Assembly (NCBI GenBank): GCA_003228495.1
Contig: QIDY01000352.1
Location: 1 to 19,672, forward strand
Origin: Nitrospirota bacterium
Lineage (GTDB): Bacteria; Nitrospirota; Nitrospiria; Nitrospirales; UBA8639
Length of the DNA: 19,672 nt
Direction of reading: 5' to 3'
The notes under the pieces are model-generated. The model saw nothing but the letters and a program-made list of their open reading frames with translations. It was not told where the DNA came from and did not search any database. The stretch's first letter is position 1. The number at the start of each line of letters is the position of its first letter. Shown here one piece after another: positions 15,182 through 19,672 of the stretch. Position numbers and translations under genes: made by a program.

Positions 15182-16124
15182 TATTTGTCACACTCGGCCG
15201 GTAATCGAACGGTGCCCGGCCAATCCAATCCTCACCAGAGAGGATATCCCTTATCCGGTGGAGACTGTGCACAACGCCGGCATCGCACGGCACCACGGGC
15301 GCTACATCATGCTGTTTCGATCCCACCTGCGCAGCGGTCGGTCGATCATCGGGATCGCCGAGAGTGAGGATGGGGTCAAGTTCACAGCCGGACCGGAACC
15401 CTTCATGATTCCGTCGACAGAAGGTGCATTTGCAGAATACGAGGCCTTCGGGGTGGAGGACCCCAGAATCTCGTGTATTGACGGGGAATACATGATTACC
15501 TACAGCGCCTATTCACGCCACGGGGTGCGTATCGGGCTGGCGAGGACCCGGGACTTTCGATCCGTCGAGCGGGTGGCACTGATCACGCAGGCGGACATGC
15601 GTAATGTCGTTATCTTTCCAGAGCGGTTCAATGGCCGTTACGCCCGCCTGGACCGTCCCCATTCGGAGATCAGCCCCTGGTCCGTGTGGCTGTCATGGTC
15701 GCCAGACCTGGTGCACTGGGGCGATTCCGAGGTGGTCATGAAACCGGTGCCATATCACTGGGACGAGTCGAAGATCGGTCCCGGTGCGCCCCCGATCCGC
15801 ACTGAGCGCGGCTGGCTTAGCATCTACCACGGGGTATTCGAGACCATGGATGGGGCGGTCTATCGCCTCGGCGTGGCGCTGCATGATCTCGCCAACCCTG
15901 CAAAGATTATCGGTGTTTCAGACGATTGGATACTGGCCCCAGAGGATCCCTGGGAGATCACGGGCTACGTACACAACGTCGTCTTTACCTGTGGCGCGGT
16001 TGCGGATGACAACGGCAGCGTAAAGATTTACTGGGGGGGCGCAGACACGGTGATGTGCGCAGGGACCGCGCGCCTCGACGACTTGGTAGATCTGTGCCTC
16101 AACAACAGTCGGCCACCTTATTAA
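15165..16124 (+). CDS. Short GH130-family mannoside phosphorylase-type enzyme
   Basis: A 319-aa GH130 protein of the compact single-propeller type. Hallmarks in order: NPILTREDIPYPVETVHNAG, MLFRSHLRSGRSIIGIAES with Arg52, GVEDPRI with Asp99 as the expected proton donor, a GPGAPPIRTERGWLSIYHGV block near 215, GYVHNVVFTCGAV near 270 and IYWGGADTVMCAGTARLDDL at the end. These are the standard GH130 blade motifs, so an active enzyme is likely. It should reversibly split a beta-mannoside with phosphate. Which glycan it handles is unknown. ATG 15165 lies inside the end of the GT4-cupin gene with a GGAGG motif 6 nt upstream, so the two are translationally coupled. It differs clearly from the long GH130 at 12021-13595 in length and motif details, so the two probably have different chain-length preferences. 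Confidence 0.93.
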   Translation: MAAPRSICHTRPVIERCPANPILTREDIPYPVETVHNAGIARHHGRYIMLFRSHLRSGRSIIGIAESEDGVKFTAGPEPFMIPSTEGAFAEYEAFGVEDPRISCIDGEYMITYSAYSRHGVRIGLARTRDFRSVERVALITQADMRNVVIFPERFNGRYARLDRPHSEISPWSVWLSWSPDLVHWGDSEVVMKPVPYHWDESKIGPGAPPIRTERGWLSIYHGVFETMDGAVYRLGVALHDLANPAKIIGVSDDWILAPEDPWEITGYVHNVVFTCGAVADDNGSVKIYWGGADTVMCAGTARLDDLVDLCLNNSRPPY

Positions 16125-16470
16125 CCTGAAGGTTGGGCAGGAATCCTTTCGCTCTCTTCTTGTTCAGAAAACGGGTTACATCTTCTACAGCGAGGGGGGG
16201 GTCGTGTACTATGACATTTCGTTGGCAGGGTTAGTCGAACCTGACTCTATGGAAAAAGGTATGGGACGGTCGGGCACCTTCAAACCCAGGCGATCGGGAG
16301 GACTGTAGACGCCACGACCCCCTCAATTCAATACATGTATGACCTCTTTTCCTTCCAGAAGGTTTTTCGATTGAGGCACGTTCAAAGATGGCCCGAAGAT
16401 GGGAGGCGAGATGTTCAGGGTATTTTTTAACAGGCCCTTAGGCGGGTGAAAGCCAAAGGGGATTGTTGGC
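16125..16470. other. Intergenic stretch with a 10-bp inverted repeat
   Basis: No gene is seen in these 346 bp. A run of eight G (16194-16201) begins a perfect 10-bp inverted repeat: GGGGGTCGTG at 16197-16206 is matched by its complement at 16313-16322, enclosing 106 bp. It lies just outside the glycan module where the composition drops again, and could mark an element end or be chance. Confidence 0.4.
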
Positions 16471-16941
16471 TTAGGGATTGAACTGAATTGAATTGGATGG
16501 AATCGGGTCTCTGGTAAAATCACAGGCCACCTGAAAGAGATCGCAAGGCCGTGCCGAAGCACGGAGGGATCTGGCGGCCAAGCCCAGACACAAATGATCG
16601 TGGTTTCCCCTCAGGCAGTAGGCCAGGGATTCCATGCCCCAGTGGTCATAAGTGTCGCTCTGGCACTGGAGACAGGTCTCATAGTCCTCGTGTTCACCGA
16701 AAATCTGCTGGTGTGCAGCTCCACGATTCATCATGTAATAGACTGCCAATGTTCGGGAAAGGGAACAGAAAATTTTCACCTTCGCATGCGACCTATCCGG
16801 GGTGGTTATTACGATATATCCTTTTTCTTCAGTATTTTCGCCGGTTTCTTCTATAAATTCATCCGGATTGAAATACTTGAGTGTTTCAGATACCGTACGG
16901 CTTGATGATTTTTTTGACCATGCGGCCACGTAATGAACCAT
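16471..16941 (-). CDS. Unknown Cys/His-containing protein, possibly chimeric or decaying
   Basis: A 156-aa minus-strand ORF from ATG 16941; no clear Shine-Dalgarno sequence. The first 45 residues are Ser-rich and polar (AWSKKSSSRTVSETLKYFNP, then EFIEETGENTEEKG). A middle segment contains RSHAKVKIFCSLSRTLAVYY, and the rest includes CLQCQ with several Cys/His residues that could bind metal. The final stretch loses protein-like character. The 5' part is duplicated as a 74-bp degenerate copy at 17727-17800, where the frame soon ends. No family recognised. The ORF may be a real recent gene, a fusion, or a remnant; the overlapping plus-strand frame at 16594-16905 looks less like protein. Confidence 0.35.
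   Translation of the reverse strand: MVHYVAAWSKKSSSRTVSETLKYFNPDEFIEETGENTEEKGYIVITTPDRSHAKVKIFCSLSRTLAVYYMMNRGAAHQQIFGEHEDYETCLQCQSDTYDHWGMESLAYCLRGNHDHLCLGLAARSLRASARPCDLFQVACDFTRDPIPSNSIQFNP
16848..16921. repeat. Direct repeat copy A (74 bp)
   Basis: Matches 17727-17800 without gaps at 66 of 74 positions. It lies in the 5' region of the unknown minus-strand ORF. Confidence 0.9.
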
Positions 16942-17017
16942 GGCCCGCTTTCGCAGGCCGCAAGCACAGATCTCACGTACTCCTTCGCCTCAGTCAGACA
17001 CAAATGAGAGAAAGGCT

Positions 17018-17389
17018 ATGATTTCCCACGAACTCCTGCGTGACAGGGGGATTCTTATCGTAAAACCTGAGGGCCCACTCGAAAAAACAGATTTCGAGGC
17101 CCTTGCCAGAGAAGTGGATCCCTACATCGAAGCGCACGGCAAACTGAATGGCCTCCTGATTTCCGCCAAGTTGTTTCCAGGCTGGAAGGACTTTGCGGCT
17201 CTGGTGTCTCATTTGAGATTCGTGAAGAACCATCATCAGAAAATCAGGAAAGTGGCCGCCGTGACAGACAGCGGTTTTCTTTCCATTATGCCGCACATCG
17301 CCACGCATTTTGTGGACGCCGAAGTACAACATTTTGATTATCGCGACAAGGACCGCGCCCTGGACTGGCTTAGCGAATCGAAGGGATAG
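17018..17389 (+). CDS. SpoIIAA/STAS-like protein
   Basis: A 123-aa SpoIIAA-like protein with the STAS-type alternation of strands and helices: GILIVKPEGPLEKTDFEALA, then the AHGKLNGLLISAKLFPGW strand-helix, FAALVSHLRFVKNHHQKIRK, VAAVTDSGFLS and a final VQHFDYRDKDRALDWLSES. The ending EVQHFDY...ALDWL is the family signature. Proteins of this group (often annotated as STAS/SEC14 domain) are thought to bind small molecules or lipids, but their role is not established. Start ATG 17018 is chosen because it begins the domain and follows AGAAAGG closely; an in-frame start at 16940 would add 26 low-complexity residues. It is the intact relative of the broken gene at 7061-7393 and probably stands alone. 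Confidence 0.85.
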   Translation: MISHELLRDRGILIVKPEGPLEKTDFEALAREVDPYIEAHGKLNGLLISAKLFPGWKDFAALVSHLRFVKNHHQKIRKVAAVTDSGFLSIMPHIATHFVDAEVQHFDYRDKDRALDWLSESKG

Positions 17390-17439
17390 GAGCACTCCAT
17401 AGGGTTCATGAGACTCGGCAAAGTGGAGCCTTCTTCGTC

Positions 17440-17464
17440 ATCCCCGACAGTTGTTATCGGGGAT
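17440..17464 (+). terminator. Possible hairpin terminator without T-tract
   Basis: A perfect 8-bp stem with a 9-nt loop, about 50 bp after the stop of the SpoIIAA-like gene. The lack of a following U-tract makes it only a weak candidate; it could also be an unrelated palindrome. Confidence 0.3.
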
Positions 17465-17726
17465 CCATCTTCGCATCATTGTCAGTCCCCCTCCGCTCTT
17501 TAGCAGAAACCCATCTCTCTAAATCCCCGCACCAAATCTTCCAAACACACCCACACCGACAAAACTTCCTCAACAATAATATTGTAGATATTGCCCAATC
17601 AAACTCGTCTCTCTCCTAAGTTTGATCCCACAATGAAGTATAGGGTAATTTTTCCAATCTGCCAGGTGATGGTCTCTCATACGCCATGCTGATTAAGCGT
17701 TGCAGTGTGAAAGGAATATCAACTCC

Positions 17727-17800
17727 CTTCTATAAATTTACCCGGATTGAAAAGCTTGAGTGTTTCAGATACCGCAAGGCTGGATGAGTTTTTTGACCAT
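17727..17800. repeat. Direct repeat copy B (74 bp), truncated copy of an ORF start
   Basis: Same length as 16848-16921, 8 substitutions and no gaps. Read on the minus strand it encodes WSKNSSSLAVSETLKLFNPG, clearly related to the 5' part of the unknown ORF. Most substitutions change the amino acid and the frame ends within a few codons after the repeat, so it is a remnant rather than a gene. Confidence 0.85.
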
Positions 17801-17900
17801 ACTACCTATTTCTGAGGACAATCGGAGATGGAATATGTGGTCAAAAAATTGTGAAATTATAAGAAATGCCCCCTAATTCCCAACCTGTTTATAGCCAAAC

Positions 17901-19672
17901 CTAAGAACGAAGGTTTTTTAAAAACTCCTCAAGAAGCTGGAGCTCAACAAAATAAACGGCTGTTTTAATAGGGGGAAATTTTGTCCACCAATACCCTGAT
18001 TTAGTCACAAAAATAGACACTACTTTGGGTAAGGTGGAAAGATTGCCCCAATATTTCCCAGCAATTTCCTTACCTCTATGATCTAATACTGTGGCTCGTT
18101 TCTCAACCCTTTGTAAGTAACCTTCTTTAAATGACCCGTCAGTTGTTCTGACTCGACCAAATATTTTTTCAGAGATTCGCTTTAGATCTTTATTACAAAA
18201 TGCTTGATCAATTATCTTCGATTCAATATTCAAGAGGATATTTTTCTTTTCCAACAACGCAAAAACATCAATATCTCCAACATCTCCCTCGCAACAACCC
18301 AATTTATGGGAGCTAACTCCAGACTCTACCTTTGAAGTAAATCTACCTACTATTTCTTTTATTTTTTCCTGTAGCGCTTTCTCGACCGCTTCGTGTCCTT
18401 TTTTCAACGCTTCTTCGACTGATGGAGCTCTGATGTCAGCTGGCAAGCGGTGTACAGTTGTAATGCCTCCCCACATTCTTGCTGATCGATCTACTGAGTG
18501 TGCCCCCCAATAATAAACCTCCCCTATCTTCACCAGTGGACGAATACCATACCGACTCCTTCTCTTTCCGTATTCCCATATAGGCAGGTCGGGTGCTAAA
18601 TGATCATCACCTTCAATTACGAGAACATTCCCTTGATCAAGCGTTAAAAATTCTAAAATTCCCTCAGTAGTAGAGGAATCAAAGTCATCAATACCTTTGG
18701 CACAGGCTTCAGATATTTCATTCAGCCTTGCCTTGTAATAAGTTGCTTCTCTTTGATCAATGTGATGGTTAGTCCACATAGACAGAATTTGCTGAAGGTT
18801 GACCATGTCCATCCAAAGAAAATCTAAATCTTTCTTAAAGCCATTATCCAGGGCTTCAATGTAGGGCTCCATCTCAAAGGGCAAGGATATACGATCATTC
18901 TTATTGCCAATCATTCCCAAATCTATTTTTGCTTTTTCTTCTGCAGCTTCCCTTCGCATTCCAGGAATATCTGGACCGAATACAATTTCAGTCAGAAAAT
19001 CTGAAGAGATGCTTACTTGTGCGGGATACAAGCCGTCATGCAAGAAATCACTACTTAAATAGAATAAAAGCAATCTATCCACTAGACCAAGAAGTTCTCC
19101 TAGTTCTATTGCAGAAAAGGTACAGGCTCCATTTGGTTGTAATTGAACAAACTTTTCAATGAGGTATCTGTAGTTATTATGGTGCCGTAAAAAGTCTTCA
19201 TCGTCTTGACCGGCTAAAACTTCTCGTTCGTAATCAACTTCTTGCTCTATCGAATGCATTACTTGTACGTGTTTCCGCTCATGTTCGTTGGTGAGAGCAT
19301 CAATATTACTGATCAAGACTGGGATGACACCTGTGATATCAAACTCCTTTACCCTTTGGTTGATCTTTTGTATGAGACCGTTCTTCAATCGATCGACCTT
19401 GTCTTTCGCTTCCTTGTTTTCATACTGTCCCGGTATGACATTACTCTCACTAGCGATTACAGCAATTGCATTGTCGGCAAGTTTATACTCTCTGGTTTGA
19501 GGGATTGTATGTGGCGCCATTTCCGGGAACGATACTCTTTTCTCAATAGCAAACAACCCAAAACGTATTTTTTTGCCTTTTTCGGCTTCAAGCCTCTGTT
19601 TCACCTGAGAAAAACCACTATCTCCAAAAATGGAGATCATTTCCTCTAACACCCCAAGTAACAGTTCTAACT
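17901..19672 (-). CDS. Large A+T-rich protein with a PD-(D/E)XK nuclease-like C-terminal domain (5' end outside window)
   Basis: A minus-strand frame of at least 583 codons, open from the window edge to TAG 17901-17903. A GTG at 19652 could start it, but codons upstream (LELLLG) remain open and look like part of the same helix, so the N-terminus probably lies beyond the window. The first ~450 residues are mostly helical, with no recognised domain. Near the C-terminus a nuclease-like motif is visible: GDIDVFALL (18268-18279 covers GDID), then IESK (18217-18228), matching the D...ExK active site of PD-(D/E)XK enzymes (Mrr/NERD-like). The final strand-rich part contains KVVSIFVTKSGYW. Base use is clearly more A+T-rich than the rest of the window, which suggests lateral transfer. 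A defence or mobile-element role is possible but unproven. Confidence 0.75.
   Translation of the reverse strand, partial: LELLLGVLEEMISIFGDSGFSQVKQRLEAEKGKKIRFGLFAIEKRVSFPEMAPHTIPQTREYKLADNAIAVIASESNVIPGQYENKEAKDKVDRLKNGLIQKINQRVKEFDITGVIPVLISNIDALTNEHERKHVQVMHSIEQEVDYEREVLAGQDDEDFLRHHNNYRYLIEKFVQLQPNGACTFSAIELGELLGLVDRLLLFYLSSDFLHDGLYPAQVSISSDFLTEIVFGPDIPGMRREAAEEKAKIDLGMIGNKNDRISLPFEMEPYIEALDNGFKKDLDFLWMDMVNLQQILSMWTNHHIDQREATYYKARLNEISEACAKGIDDFDSSTTEGILEFLTLDQGNVLVIEGDDHLAPDLPIWEYGKRRSRYGIRPLVKIGEVYYWGAHSVDRSARMWGGITTVHRLPADIRAPSVEEALKKGHEAVEKALQEKIKEIVGRFTSKVESGVSSHKLGCCEGDVGDIDVFALLEKKNILLNIESKIIDQAFCNKDLKRISEKIFGRVRTTDGSFKEGYLQRVEKRATVLDHRGKEIAGKYWGNLSTLPKVVSIFVTKSGYWWTKFPPIKTAVYFVELQLLEEFLKNLRS

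Larger units (their letters stand above)
17390..17900. other. Intergenic stretch with hairpin and repeat copy B
   Basis: About 510 bp without a gene. It holds a perfect 8-bp stem at 17440-17447/17457-17464 (ATCCCCGA with its complement, 9-nt loop) soon after the SpoIIAA-like stop. It may help terminate that gene but no T run follows. Repeat copy B lies at 17727-17800. The remainder is A/C/T-rich and featureless. Confidence 0.5.

Noticed and set aside
9641..16124. Possible flanking direct repeats or att sites of the glycan island
   Set aside because: No matching repeats and no integrase, transposase or tRNA gene were seen at either edge.
16848..17800. CRISPR array or tandem repeat array
   Set aside because: Only two diverged copies about 880 bp apart; no regular spacers.

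Overview
The window reads as a chromosomal segment of a Gram-negative bacterium. The evidence for an outer membrane is a lipoprotein with a clear lipobox and an MlaC-type periplasmic protein. An archaeal-type methionine adenosyltransferase, a dodecin, a glycine-rich RRM protein and two SpoIIAA-like genes would fit Nitrospirota (a Nitrospira-like organism), but no marker gene here fixes the taxon, so this is only a suggestion. By eye the base composition is about balanced over the first 9.6 kb, visibly G+C-richer from about 9.65 to 16.1 kb, and A+T-richer in the last 1.8 kb. That pattern points to at least two acquired or mobile blocks.

Layout. 1-2.9 kb (minus strand): archaeal-type MAT, an Slp-family lipoprotein, an MlaC-family protein and a small disordered-type ORF. 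3.0-4.3 kb (plus): a small unknown protein, a CBS-pair protein and a decayed c-type cytochrome with an in-frame amber stop and a probable 5' frameshift. 4.4-6.8 kb: a LonB-type protease with the Ser-Lys dyad at the classical spacing. 6.8-7.4 kb: an imperfect 23-bp inverted repeat bounding about 240 bp, whose right arm covers the ribosome-binding site and the start of a SpoIIAA/STAS-like gene. That gene has ATA where a start codon is expected and a 4-bp tandem duplication that shifts its C-terminus. 7.9-9.1 kb: zinc-ribbon protein, dodecin-like protein, a shared terminator and an RRM protein with a (CCA)n-encoded glycine tract.

9.65-16.1 kb is the most interesting block, a four-gene glycan module: (i) a GT4 glycosyltransferase fused to an alpha/alpha-toroid-like C-terminal domain; (ii) on the opposite strand, a long GH130 mannoside-phosphorylase-type enzyme; (iii) a GT4 fused to a type II phosphomannose-isomerase cupin; (iv) a short GH130 enzyme overlapping (iii). 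A mannose-6-phosphate supply domain, two transferases and two mannoside phosphorylases together suggest reversible synthesis and phosphorolysis of a beta-mannan or mannoside, perhaps a mannogen-like reserve. This is inference, not proof.

16.1-17.9 kb is a patchy region: an unknown ORF on the minus strand, an intact SpoIIAA-like gene, and a degenerate 74-bp second copy of the 5' part of the unknown ORF. 17.9 kb to the right edge holds an A+T-rich large protein with a PD-(D/E)XK-nuclease-like motif. It is open to the window edge, so its N-terminus lies outside.
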